Source of the DNA: Campylobacter sp. CNRCH_2014_0184h
GTDB taxonomy: Bacteria > Campylobacterota > Campylobacteria > Campylobacterales > Campylobacteraceae
Assembly: GCF_025772985.1 (NCBI RefSeq)
Contig: NZ_JAKMTB010000002.1
Span: 62,001 to 126,000 of the forward strand
DNA: 64,000 bases
Direction of reading: 5' to 3'
The notes beneath the pieces were generated by a model that saw nothing but the letters and a program-made list of their open reading frames with translations, did no database searches and was not told the origin of the DNA. Below, one piece after another: positions 8,939 to 16,841 of this stretch (its first letter is position 1; the number at the start of each line of letters is the position of its first letter). The position numbers and the translations under genes were made by a program.

Positions 8939-9457
8939 ATGTCAAGCATTACATATAAAGGTCAAATTATAGAACTTGCAGGAATTGAATTAGAAGTTGG
9001 AGATAATGCTCCAAGGGTAGTTCTAAGAACCAAAAATCTTGCCCCAGTAGAAATAGCACCACCTGGGAAAACTCAAATTTTATTAACTCTACCCAGCTTA
9101 GATACACCAGTATGTTCAAAACAAGCCAAAGAAACCAATAAAAGACTAGCTTCTATGAAAAATATTGAAGTTATTATTGTTAGTATGGATTTACCTTTTG
9201 CTATGGATCGTTTTTGTGCTACCGAAGGAATTGATAATATTATAACCGCAAGTGATTTTGCCTTTAAAGATTTTGGCATAAACTATGGGGTATTAATAAA
9301 TGATAGTATATTTGCAGGATTGCTAGCAAGAGCAGCTTTTGTAATTAAAGATGGAAAAATAGTATACAAACAGCTTGTAAAAGAGCTGATGGGAAAAATC
9401 GATTTTAAAGATTTAGAACTTTTTATGCATAGAAATTATGGTTACCCTTTGAATTAA
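8939..9457 (+). CDS. tpx: Thiol peroxidase
   Basis: An atypical 2-Cys peroxiredoxin of 172 aa that reduces hydroperoxides in the cytoplasm or periplasm using thioredoxin. The peroxidatic cysteine is C59 in SLDTPVCSKQ, and the resolving cysteine is C93 in DRFCATEG. This spacing is characteristic of Tpx. A GGGAAA ribosome site precedes the ATG. The stop codon overlaps the convergent dnaB stop inside the loop of a shared hairpin. Confidence 0.96.
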   Translation: MSSITYKGQIIELAGIELEVGDNAPRVVLRTKNLAPVEIAPPGKTQILLTLPSLDTPVCSKQAKETNKRLASMKNIEVIIVSMDLPFAMDRFCATEGIDNIITASDFAFKDFGINYGVLINDSIFAGLLARAAFVIKDGKIVYKQLVKELMGKIDFKDLELFMHRNYGYPLN

Positions 9458-9475
9458 CCTTCAAAGTTTGTAACC
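9440..9475. terminator. Bidirectional stem-loop between tpx and dnaB
   Basis: CTTTGAA (9447-9453) pairs with TTCAAAG (9460-9466), and GGTTAC with GTAACC extends the stem past an internal bulge. The loop TTAACC contains the overlapping stop codons of both genes. No long T-tract follows, so termination efficiency is uncertain. Confidence 0.5.
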
Positions 9476-10839
9476 ACAAAATCTTCTTTTGGAGCTTCAA
9501 TAAAGCACGATTTTTCTTTCAAAAAAAGCAAATCCACATGCCCTACAGGGCCATTTCTATTTTTACCTATAATGAGCTCAGCCTTTTCTTGCACAGGATT
9601 TGGCATAAATTTTCTCTCATAAGTCTTGCCTTCATTTTTGGCTTTATTTTCTCTTTCTTTTTCTTCTTGCTCTCTATAAACTTCATCTCTATATACAAAT
9701 AAAATCGTATCTGCATCTTGTTCTATAGCACCACTTTCTCTTAAATCACTAAGCATAGGACGCTTGTTTGCTCTACTTTCTAATGAACGATTTAATTGCG
9801 AAAGTGCCACTACTGGCATATTTAATTCTCTTGCTAAAAGCTTTAAACCTCTTGAAATTTCACTCACTTGCAAATGCCTATCATTAAAAGCTGAATTACT
9901 CATCATAAGACCGATGTAATCAACTACGCAAAGCTCGATACTCTCATCTTGAGCTTTAATTTTGCGTAAAATCGAACGAATATCAGCTATACTAGCATAA
10001 CCGCTATCATAAATATAAAGATTTTTTTGTGCATATTCATTACAAGCATCACCCACCCTACTCCACTCATCATCATTTAAATCTGCGATTAGAATTTTTT
10101 GCAAAGGAATGGAAGTTTTTGCACTGATTAATCTTTGCATGATTTGTGTAGCAGGCATTTCTAGTGAAAACATTACAACGCCTTTATTTTGTCTTAGTGT
10201 TTTTTCTATAAAATTTAAACAAATTGTAGTTTTTCCCATACCAGGGCGTGCAGCGATGATTACAAGATCGCCAGGTTTAAAGCCTTTTGTCATTTTATTA
10301 AGCTCACTAAAGCCTGTATCAAGTCCCAAAATATCTTTGTTTTCAGCTTCTTTTTGCTTTTTAAACTCATCCATAAGCTCAGACATAACCATAGTCATAT
10401 CTTTAATACTATTACTATTTACACGGTTGGTGAGATTAAAAATCTCTTTGCCTATTTCATCTGAAATTTGAGAAATGCTTTTATCTTCATTTACCCTTGT
10501 AGGTATAGTATAAGCAAAATTTAAAAGTTGGCGTCTAATAGACTTTTCTCTTAGCTCATAAGCATATTTACTCACATCTGCTATAGAAGTAGTGGCTAAA
10601 ACTTCAGCTAAAATTTGCTCATCTATTTTTTTATGTTTTCTTATAAAACTTGCACTTATAGGCTCGCCTGCATTCACACAAGCTAAAATAGCTTTATAAA
10701 TATCTTGATGAGCTTTGAGTGAAAAATCATTAATCTCAATATCTGAAGAAATACTAAAAAAAGAATCTTCACTATATATACAAGAACTTAAAATCGCCCT
10801 TTCAAGATCTAAATCAAAATGCTCATTATTTTGACTCAT
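9454..10839 (-). CDS. dnaB: Replicative DNA helicase DnaB
   Basis: A hexameric 5'-3' helicase of the replication fork, 461 aa. The N-terminal domain (about 5-105) is all-helical. The RecA-like C-terminal domain holds Walker A AARPGMGKTT near 195 and Walker B-like ELCVVDYIGLM. The later LSQLNRSLESRANKRP-type region forms the DNA-binding loops. I prefer the ATG at 10839, preceded by GGAG at a 5-base distance, over the GTG two codons earlier. cysM lies 12 bases upstream, on the same strand. Confidence 0.97.
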   Translation of the reverse strand: MSQNNEHFDLDLERAILSSCIYSEDSFFSISSDIEINDFSLKAHQDIYKAILACVNAGEPISASFIRKHKKIDEQILAEVLATTSIADVSKYAYELREKSIRRQLLNFAYTIPTRVNEDKSISQISDEIGKEIFNLTNRVNSNSIKDMTMVMSELMDEFKKQKEAENKDILGLDTGFSELNKMTKGFKPGDLVIIAARPGMGKTTICLNFIEKTLRQNKGVVMFSLEMPATQIMQRLISAKTSIPLQKILIADLNDDEWSRVGDACNEYAQKNLYIYDSGYASIADIRSILRKIKAQDESIELCVVDYIGLMMSNSAFNDRHLQVSEISRGLKLLARELNMPVVALSQLNRSLESRANKRPMLSDLRESGAIEQDADTILFVYRDEVYREQEEKERENKAKNEGKTYERKFMPNPVQEKAELIIGKNRNGPVGHVDLLFLKEKSCFIEAPKEDFVVTNFEG

Positions 10840-10851
10840 ATTCACTCCAAA

Positions 10852-11754
10852 TTATAAATTTGCAAATAAATCAGTTGATAAATACCGCTCGGCTGTATCA
10901 TTTAACATAGTCAAGACTTTTTTATTTGGATTTTCTAAAGCAATTTTTCTAGCCATATATACATTTGCCCCGCTTGAAATTCCTGCCATTATGCCGTTTT
11001 TACCAAGCTCTAAGGCTGTATTTATAGCATCTTCATTGCTTACACAAACTATCTCATCTATGATTTTTTGATTTAAAATTTTAGGGATAAAATTTGCACC
11101 TATACCTTGAATTTTATGGCTTGCAGCGGTATTTTGGCTCAAAAGTGGTGAAGATGCAGGTTCTAAAGCTATGATTTTGATATTAGGATTGTGTTCTTTT
11201 AAAATTTCTCCTACCCCACTAATAGTTCCGCCTGTGCCAAAACCTGCTAAAAAAATACCAAGATCAGGTAAAACTTTTAAAATTTCTAAAGCGGTATTTT
11301 TTCTATGTGCGTTTTTGTTGTTGATATTTTCAAATTGACTTACCATAAACGAATTTGGAATTTCACTCAAAAGCTCATTAGCTCTATCAAGCGCTCCTTG
11401 CATACCTTTGCTTGCCTGAGTAAGCTCTAACTTTGCACCAAAAAAACTCATCATTTTTCTACGCTCAATACTCATAGACTCAGGCATAGCTATAATAAGT
11501 TTAAGCTTTAAGCTTGCACAAATCATTGCTAAAGCTATGCCGGTATTTCCACTTGTAGCTTCTATAATGGTTGTTTCTTGATTGATCTTACCTTCACTTA
11601 AAGCTTGTTTTATCATCTCTACAGCCGCTCTATCTTTTATAGAATGACTTGGATTAAAATACTCACATTTAGCATAAAGATTTGGAGCAAATTCTTTTAA
11701 AGAAACAATCGGGGTATTACCTATACAATCTAAGATATTCTTATAAATTGACAT
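10852..11754 (-). CDS. cysM: Cysteine synthase (O-acetylserine sulfhydrylase B type)
   Basis: A PLP enzyme of 300 aa that makes cysteine from O-acetylserine and sulfide or thiosulfate. The PLP lysine is in NPSHSIKDRAA near residue 40. The phosphate-binding and Asn loop EATSGNTGIALAM follows near 65, and FGTGGTISG binds the cofactor phosphate. Its length and sequence suit CysM of Campylobacter rather than cystathionine synthase. A GGAAAA ribosome site lies before the ATG. hupB is the next gene upstream on this strand but is separated by a strong terminator. Confidence 0.93.
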   Translation of the reverse strand: MSIYKNILDCIGNTPIVSLKEFAPNLYAKCEYFNPSHSIKDRAAVEMIKQALSEGKINQETTIIEATSGNTGIALAMICASLKLKLIIAMPESMSIERRKMMSFFGAKLELTQASKGMQGALDRANELLSEIPNSFMVSQFENINNKNAHRKNTALEILKVLPDLGIFLAGFGTGGTISGVGEILKEHNPNIKIIALEPASSPLLSQNTAASHKIQGIGANFIPKILNQKIIDEIVCVSNEDAINTALELGKNGIMAGISSGANVYMARKIALENPNKKVLTMLNDTAERYLSTDLFANL

Positions 11755-11814
11755 TGTTTTCCTTCTAATTTTTTAAAACAATATCAAAAGAAAATTAATA
11801 CTTAATCTATGAAG

Positions 11815-11843
11815 AAAAAACGCAAAAGTTAGAAACTTTTGCG
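11815..11843 (-). terminator. Intrinsic terminator of hupB
   Basis: The arms 11821-11830 and 11834-11843 form a perfect 10-bp stem with a 3-base loop. On the minus strand it is followed by six T residues (plus 11815-11820). It lies 7 bases past the hupB stop. Confidence 0.85.
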
Positions 11844-11850
11844 CAAAGAA

Positions 11851-12153
11851 TTATTTTTTAGCTTTTTTAGCAGTTTTAGCAGCAGCAACTGCGTCTTTAA
11901 GGTTTTTACCTACTTTAAATTTAGCAACTTTAGTAGCAGGTACTTTGATAGTAGCACCAGTGCTTGGTACTCTAGCTTCTCTAGCAGCTCTTTCAGCTAC
12001 AGAAAATGTACCAAAACCGATAAAGCTAATGCTATCACCTTTAGCTAATACATCAGTAATAGTAGCGATTACTGCATCAGTAGCTGCAGTTGCATCTTTT
12101 TTAGTTAGCCCAGCAGTTTGAGCAACTTGAGAAATAAAATCTGCTTTAGTCAT
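11851..12153 (-). CDS. hupB: HU family DNA-binding protein
   Basis: A histone-like nucleoid protein of 100 aa. It starts MTKADFISQVAQ, the usual HU helix, and contains GFGTFSVAERAAREARVPSTG, which forms the DNA-clasping beta arm. The C-terminus ends in a short Lys/Ala tail, giving extra positive charge, as in C. jejuni HupB. An AAGGAG ribosome site precedes it and an intrinsic terminator follows, so it is probably a single-gene transcript. Confidence 0.96.
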   Translation of the reverse strand: MTKADFISQVAQTAGLTKKDATAATDAVIATITDVLAKGDSISFIGFGTFSVAERAAREARVPSTGATIKVPATKVAKFKVGKNLKDAVAAAKTAKKAKK

Positions 12154-12245
12154 AAAAAGCTCCTTGATTAAAAATGATTGTTAAGTTTAACACATTTATC
12201 AAGCTTTTGCAAGAGGTTTAAACCCAAATCACAAAGAAAAATATG

Positions 12246-13160
12246 TTAAAAAAATGTTTTTGCTAAATTTATTACTACTTCAGGCTTTAAGTCTTTCATA
12301 CATTTATGATGTTTTAAAGGGCAAACCTTTTGCATACAAGGCATACAAGCTAAATTTAAATGTGCTATTTTAGCATTTTCTTGCCAAGGCGAGGTTTGAC
12401 TAAATTTAGTCGAGCCAAAAACAGCCACCGTTTTTACCCCATAAGTTGCGCCTATATGCATAGGACCACTATCGTTTGTGATGAGCAAGTCAAGCATAGA
12501 AATATTTTTACATAAAGTATAAATACTAGTTTTACCACAAAGATTTTTTGCTTTTATGCCTTCTTTTAAAAGAAAACGCTCAATTTCATCACAAATTTCT
12601 TTCTCACTTTCTACCCCAAAGATTAAAATTTGATGCGTGGAGCTAAATTCTTTTGCTACCCTTGCAAAATAGATTGCTTCCCATCTTTTGGCACTTCCAA
12701 AATGCGCACCTGGGTTTATACCTAAAATTTTTTGAGTTGATTTTGCTTTTATAGGGAGTTTTAAAGCATTTGAAGTGGCTTTAAAATTTAAAGCTTTTTC
12801 TATGAAATTTAAGTATTTTAAAACTTGATGTTCTTCTTTTAGAATATTTTTATCAAAATAAAATCTTTTCTTTGTTTTGATTAGATTTAAAATGATCTTG
12901 CTTGAAAATGCCGAGCGAAATGAAAAAGCTAGATCAAATTTACCAAGATTTTTTCTAGCTTTTAAAATTTGTTTATATCTTTGCTTTTTATTTTCTACTA
13001 AGACTTGAGCATTTTCAAAGCGTTTAAAAAGCTCTGTACTTACAAAAGAACCATAAAAAGTAAATTTAGCTTGGGGGTATTTTTCTTTTATAGCATAAAT
13101 AGCCGCGCTAGCCATTACTGCATCGCCAAGCCAAGTAGGAAGATTGATAAAAATATTCAT
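12246..13160 (-). CDS. waaF: Lipooligosaccharide heptosyltransferase II
   Basis: A GT9 enzyme of 304 aa that adds the second L,D-heptose to the LOS inner core from ADP-heptose. The N-terminus FINLPTWLGDAVMASAAIYAI holds the WaaF signature. ITNDSGPMHIGATYG near 230 is the nucleotide-sugar site of heptosyltransferases, and NPGAHFGSAKRW is the WaaF PGA-x-x-G-x-x-K/R-x-W motif. It marks one boundary of the LOS locus; waaC at 22.5 kb marks the other. The neighbouring GT2 gene is divergent. Confidence 0.93.
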   Translation of the reverse strand: MNIFINLPTWLGDAVMASAAIYAIKEKYPQAKFTFYGSFVSTELFKRFENAQVLVENKKQRYKQILKARKNLGKFDLAFSFRSAFSSKIILNLIKTKKRFYFDKNILKEEHQVLKYLNFIEKALNFKATSNALKLPIKAKSTQKILGINPGAHFGSAKRWEAIYFARVAKEFSSTHQILIFGVESEKEICDEIERFLLKEGIKAKNLCGKTSIYTLCKNISMLDLLITNDSGPMHIGATYGVKTVAVFGSTKFSQTSPWQENAKIAHLNLACMPCMQKVCPLKHHKCMKDLKPEVVINLAKTFF

Positions 13161-13182
13161 GATTTTCCTTAAAAATAAAAGC

Positions 13183-13188
13183 TATAAT
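13183..13188 (+). promoter_or_regulatory. -10 box upstream of the first LOS glycosyltransferase
   Basis: GCTATAAT lies 24 bases before the ATG of the GT2 gene, in an A/T-rich setting typical of Campylobacter sigma-70 promoters. It would drive the rightward LOS genes. Confidence 0.5.
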
Positions 13189-13212
13189 TATACCAAAAAA
13201 TAAAGAGCTAAA

Positions 13213-14028
13213 ATGGGTCAAATTTCCATCATACTGCCAACCTATAATGTGGAAAAATATATAGCTAGAGCATTAGAAAGTTGTATTAACCAAACTTTTA
13301 AAGATATAGAAATCATTGTGGTAGATGACCTTGGCAATGATAAAAGTATAGATACAGCTAAAGAATATGCTAGTAAAGATGATAGAATAAAAATCATACA
13401 TAATGAAGAAAATTTAGGAACCTTTGCTAGTAGAAATATAGGTGTATTAAATGCAAAATCAGATTTTATAATGTTTTTAGATCCTGATGATTATTTAGAG
13501 CTTAATGCTTGTGAGCTTGGGCTTGAAAAAATTAAAAATGTAGATATGGTAGTGTTTGATGCGTATGTACATAGGGTGAAATTTAAGAAATTTTATAGAT
13601 TTAAACAAGATGAATATTTTAATAAAGATGATTTTTTAAATTTCTTACTCAATCAAAAGCATTTTTGCTGGAGTGTTTGGGCAAAAGTATATAGAAAAAA
13701 ATTGATTTTAAAAAGTTTTGAGCATGTTGATTTCAAAGAAAGACTTTGCTATGGGGAGGATGTACTTTTTAATTATATAAATTTTATACTAAGTGAAAGT
13801 TTTTTGGTGTCGCAAGAATGTATATACCGCTATGAATTTAATGAAAATGGTAGATATGAAAACAAAAATAAAGAAATTTTATGGCAAAATTACGAGCATA
13901 AAAAGCAAAGTTTAAAATGCATTAAAAAATTAGCTAATATTTTTTCACATAAACATTTTAATGAAAAAATATTAGAGGTTTTAGAGAAAGAAATTTTAGG
14001 GTTAGAGGGTAGAGTTTGGAAAAAGTAA
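13213..14028 (+). CDS. Family 2 glycosyltransferase, WlaN/CgtB-like
   Basis: A GT-A fold transferase of 271 aa that probably adds a hexose to the LOS outer core. The start ISIILPTYNVEKYIARALES and the DPDDY (DXD-type) metal site near 90 match the C. jejuni LOS galactosyltransferase family that includes WlaN and CgtB. WFCSVW-like residues near 155 (HFCWSVWAK) are also shared with that group. Sugar specificity cannot be told. It is divergent from waaF, has its own -10 box, and is followed directly by a GT25 remnant. Confidence 0.82.
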   Translation: MGQISIILPTYNVEKYIARALESCINQTFKDIEIIVVDDLGNDKSIDTAKEYASKDDRIKIIHNEENLGTFASRNIGVLNAKSDFIMFLDPDDYLELNACELGLEKIKNVDMVVFDAYVHRVKFKKFYRFKQDEYFNKDDFLNFLLNQKHFCWSVWAKVYRKKLILKSFEHVDFKERLCYGEDVLFNYINFILSESFLVSQECIYRYEFNENGRYENKNKEILWQNYEHKKQSLKCIKKLANIFSHKHFNEKILEVLEKEILGLEGRVWKK

Positions 14029-14102
14029 AAGTTTTTATTATAAATTTAAAGCATTCAGATGGCAAAAACAAATTGAAAACTTTTCTCAATCAATCTAAAT
14101 AA
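14016..14102 (+). pseudogene. Remnant of a family 25 glycosyltransferase (N-terminal stump)
   Basis: A 28-codon frame begins at a TTG inside the preceding gene. It reads VKVFIINLKHSDGKNKLK and then stops at 14100-14102. The pattern VFIINLKxSxxR/K with a following helix is the start of GT25 (LgtB/Lex1-type) LOS galactosyltransferases. No GT25 continuation was found in the next 115 bases. I infer a deletion that removed most of the gene. The stump is short, so the family call is tentative. Confidence 0.5.
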
Positions 14103-14217
14103 AAAACCAATTTTGAAATTTGAATTTTTAAATCCCTTGTGATTTGAGAAACAAGTATAGGATTTTGTTTTAATATTTTGAAAATTGCATACAGCAAAAG
14201 ATAGTTCAAGGAAAAAC

Positions 14218-15336
14218 ATGAAAACAATTTTATTTATAATAGGAACTCGACCAGAAGCAATTAAGCTAGCTCCTTTAATATTGGAATTTAAAAAAAAGCC
14301 TGAATACTACAATGTTTTAGTTTGCAATACAGAACAACAAAAAGAATTATCAAATCAAGCTTTATCTTTTTTTAATATCCAAACCGACATATCACTTGAT
14401 ATTATGACTGAAAATCAAAATTTATGTTTTTTGCAAGCAAAAATTTTAGAAAAATTACAAGTTATATTTCAAAAAAATACAATTGATGCCACAATAGTAC
14501 AAGGCGATACCATGAGTGTTTTTGCGGGAGCCTTGAGTAGCTTTTATAATAAAGTTCCTGTTTTTCATATAGAAGCAGGTTTAAGATCATATAATTTACA
14601 AGAACCTTTTCCTGAAGAAGCCATTAGAACAATGGTTAGTAAAATAGCACTATTACATTTTGCCCCCACACAAGAAGCAGCAAATGTCCTCTTGTCAGAA
14701 AAAATAAATAAAAATAATATATATGTATGCGGTAACACTGGAATAGATGCTCTATATCTTTTAGATAAAAATACATCAGAAGTTTCTCAGATTTTTTTTA
14801 AGCAACTAAATATCGATTTAACCAGCGAAAACATCGTATTAATAACCATACATAGAAGAGAAAATCATGGCGCTAGATTATTTAGTATTATAAGTGCTAT
14901 TAAAAAAATAGCTCAAAATTTTATAACACATAAATTTATCATTCCAGTTCATCCTAACCCTAATGTTAAAAATTACATTTATCAAGAACTGCAACAATAT
15001 GCTAATATTTTGCTAGTGGAATCTTTAAATTATCCTCATATGGTTTATATATTAAAATGTGCAAAACTAATATTAACAGATAGTGGCGGATTACAAGAAG
15101 AAGGTCCATCATTTAAATGTCCCATTTTAATTTTAAGAGAGCAAACAGAGCGCAAAGAAGGTATTGTGGCGGGATTTTCAAGATTAGTAGGTACTAATTC
15201 TGAAGCAATTTATAACGAAGCTGCCAAAATTTTAATACTAAACAAAGAGGCAACTCGTATCAATAAAAAAAATCCATATGGCGATGGAAAAGCAAGTAGA
15301 AAAATTGAAAAAATAATCAGAAGGTTTTTTAAATGA
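14218..15336 (+). CDS. Non-hydrolysing UDP-N-acetylglucosamine 2-epimerase (WecB/MnaA type)
   Basis: A cytoplasmic enzyme of 372 aa that interconverts UDP-GlcNAc and UDP-ManNAc. The N-terminus ILFIIGTRPEAIKLAPLI, the VQGDTMSVFAGAL segment, HIEAGLRSYNLQEPFPEE and the late TDSGGLQEEGPSF motif are all WecB hallmarks. The ATG at 14218 has an AAGGA ribosome site; an upstream ATG at 14185 has none. No UDP-ManNAc dehydrogenase or ManNAc transferase can be assigned nearby, so how the product is used is open. The following GT2 gene overlaps it by four bases. Confidence 0.9.
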   Translation: MKTILFIIGTRPEAIKLAPLILEFKKKPEYYNVLVCNTEQQKELSNQALSFFNIQTDISLDIMTENQNLCFLQAKILEKLQVIFQKNTIDATIVQGDTMSVFAGALSSFYNKVPVFHIEAGLRSYNLQEPFPEEAIRTMVSKIALLHFAPTQEAANVLLSEKINKNNIYVCGNTGIDALYLLDKNTSEVSQIFFKQLNIDLTSENIVLITIHRRENHGARLFSIISAIKKIAQNFITHKFIIPVHPNPNVKNYIYQELQQYANILLVESLNYPHMVYILKCAKLILTDSGGLQEEGPSFKCPILILREQTERKEGIVAGFSRLVGTNSEAIYNEAAKILILNKEATRINKKNPYGDGKASRKIEKIIRRFFK

Positions 15337-16276
15337 ACAAACTAGTAAGTGTTATAATGCCAACATTTAATGGCGCCTCTAGTGGTTTTCTTGCACAATC
15401 GATAGAAAGCGTCTTAAATCAAACTTACAAAAATTTAGAATTTATTATAGTAAATGATTGCTCCACGGATAATACCTTAGAAATTTTACAAGAGTATGCA
15501 AAAAAGGATCATAGAATACAAATCATAAATAACCAAAAAAATCAAAAACTTCCACAATCTTTGAATATAGGTTTTACAATGCTAAAGGTGAATATTTTAC
15601 TTGGACTTCAGATGATAACTATTTTCATTTTAATGCTATAGAAAAAATGGTTCATTATTTAGAATATAATATTAATAAAATTTTAGTATGTTGTGATTTT
15701 GAAATAATCGGATTAAAAGGTAAAAAAAATCATTTTATAGTAAGTGATAAAAAAAGAGATCTAATTGAATATGATTGTATAGGTGCGTGTTTTTTATATA
15801 AATCAAATATAGCAAAAGTAGTTGGCAATTACAATCCAAAAGAATTTAAGGTAGAAGATTATGAATATTGGTTAAGAATGGGTTTATATGGAGATTTTGG
15901 AGCTATACACGAAAATCTTTACACATATAGGTTCCAACCTCAAAGTCTAACAATGACAGCAAAAGACGGAGAAATTGCAAATAAGAGTCACGATCTTGTA
16001 ACAAAATTTCTACCACTATATTTAAAAAAATTTCCTAATATTAATTTAACAACTATATCAAAAATACAACTAATCATTCTAAATAATGATAACATTAAAG
16101 AACAAATTAAAATAATATGGGAAAAAAGTAATAAAGCCGAACGAAGAAAAATTTATGTTTTTCTAAGAGATAGGTTTAAAAATTCTAACAAAGAAATTTA
16201 TTCTAAAATAATAAAATACATTGGATTAAGATATAGAATAAAATTTTACTTATTTAGAAAAAAATATAAAATATAA
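15333..16276 (+). pseudogene. Family 2 glycosyltransferase broken by a single-base frameshift
   Basis: Two adjacent frames, 15333-15641 and the continuation to 16276, make one GT2 protein of about 314 aa if one base is restored near 15576-15580. The first part has VSVIMPTFNGAS and VNDCSTDNT. In the shifted frame, reading continues from about 15580 as AKGEYFTWTSDDNYF, with the metal-binding DD site intact, and then EYWLRMG near the end. No long homopolymer lies at the break, so slipped-strand switching is unlikely. It is either a recent pseudogene or a sequencing error. It follows wecB with a four-base overlap. Confidence 0.8.
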
Positions 16277-16841
16277 ATAAAAAATATTTACTTTATATTA
16301 CCTAGGTTATATTATTAGCATTGAATTATTTTCTAGAATAAAATTACCTAAGCTCTTAATTATATTAGCTTACTATAAGTTTAAAAATATATACTTTGTT
16401 TTTTTATTTAATTTGTAGTAATTTCACTATATCAAGCAACATAACTTAGAACAATTATTACCCCCCCCTCCTCCCTTTTTTTCTCCTTTTTTTAAATACC
16501 TAAATATTGACATGCAAAATATACCAATCAATTCCGCAAGCTCAATAATACACTTGAAAAACTATTTTTAAAACACAATTAAATTTAACTTAAATCTCAG
16601 ATACAATTTTTAATAAATATTTTATATAATTTAGAAAGATATTATTGAAAAAAATTGAAATTTATTTTCATATAAATAGGTGATGGAAAATGTGGTTATA
16701 AGTTAAAAAACATATATTAATTTTAATAATTCAACATATGTTGAACTAATTCCATTGAAGTATTATCATTGCCTTTTTTCTATGATGACACAAGATAAAA
16801 ATTAAATAAGTTGTTGATATGATGAATGATTGGAGGGTTTA
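16277..16841. other. Non-coding, decayed interval in the LOS locus
   Basis: About 560 bases with no convincing gene, and more A/T-rich than the flanks. It holds a C8 tract (16461-16468) flanked by C/T runs. It also has a possible C-terminal gene remnant at 16707-16805 (VELIPLKYYHCLFSMMTQDKN, in part). A 28-codon minus-strand frame at 16427-16513 runs across the G8 strand. The interval most likely represents one or more lost LOS genes. Confidence 0.6.
16461..16468. repeat. Homopolymeric C8 (G8 on minus strand) tract
   Basis: Eight C residues followed by TCCTCCC and two T7 runs. Tracts of G8 or longer are the usual phase-variation switch in Campylobacter LOS genes. Here it lies outside any intact gene, so it may be a fossil switch. 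Confidence 0.8.

Noticed and set aside
14185-14217. Upstream ATG for the epimerase (14185)
   Set aside because: It lacks a ribosome site, and the 11 extra residues lie outside the conserved family start.
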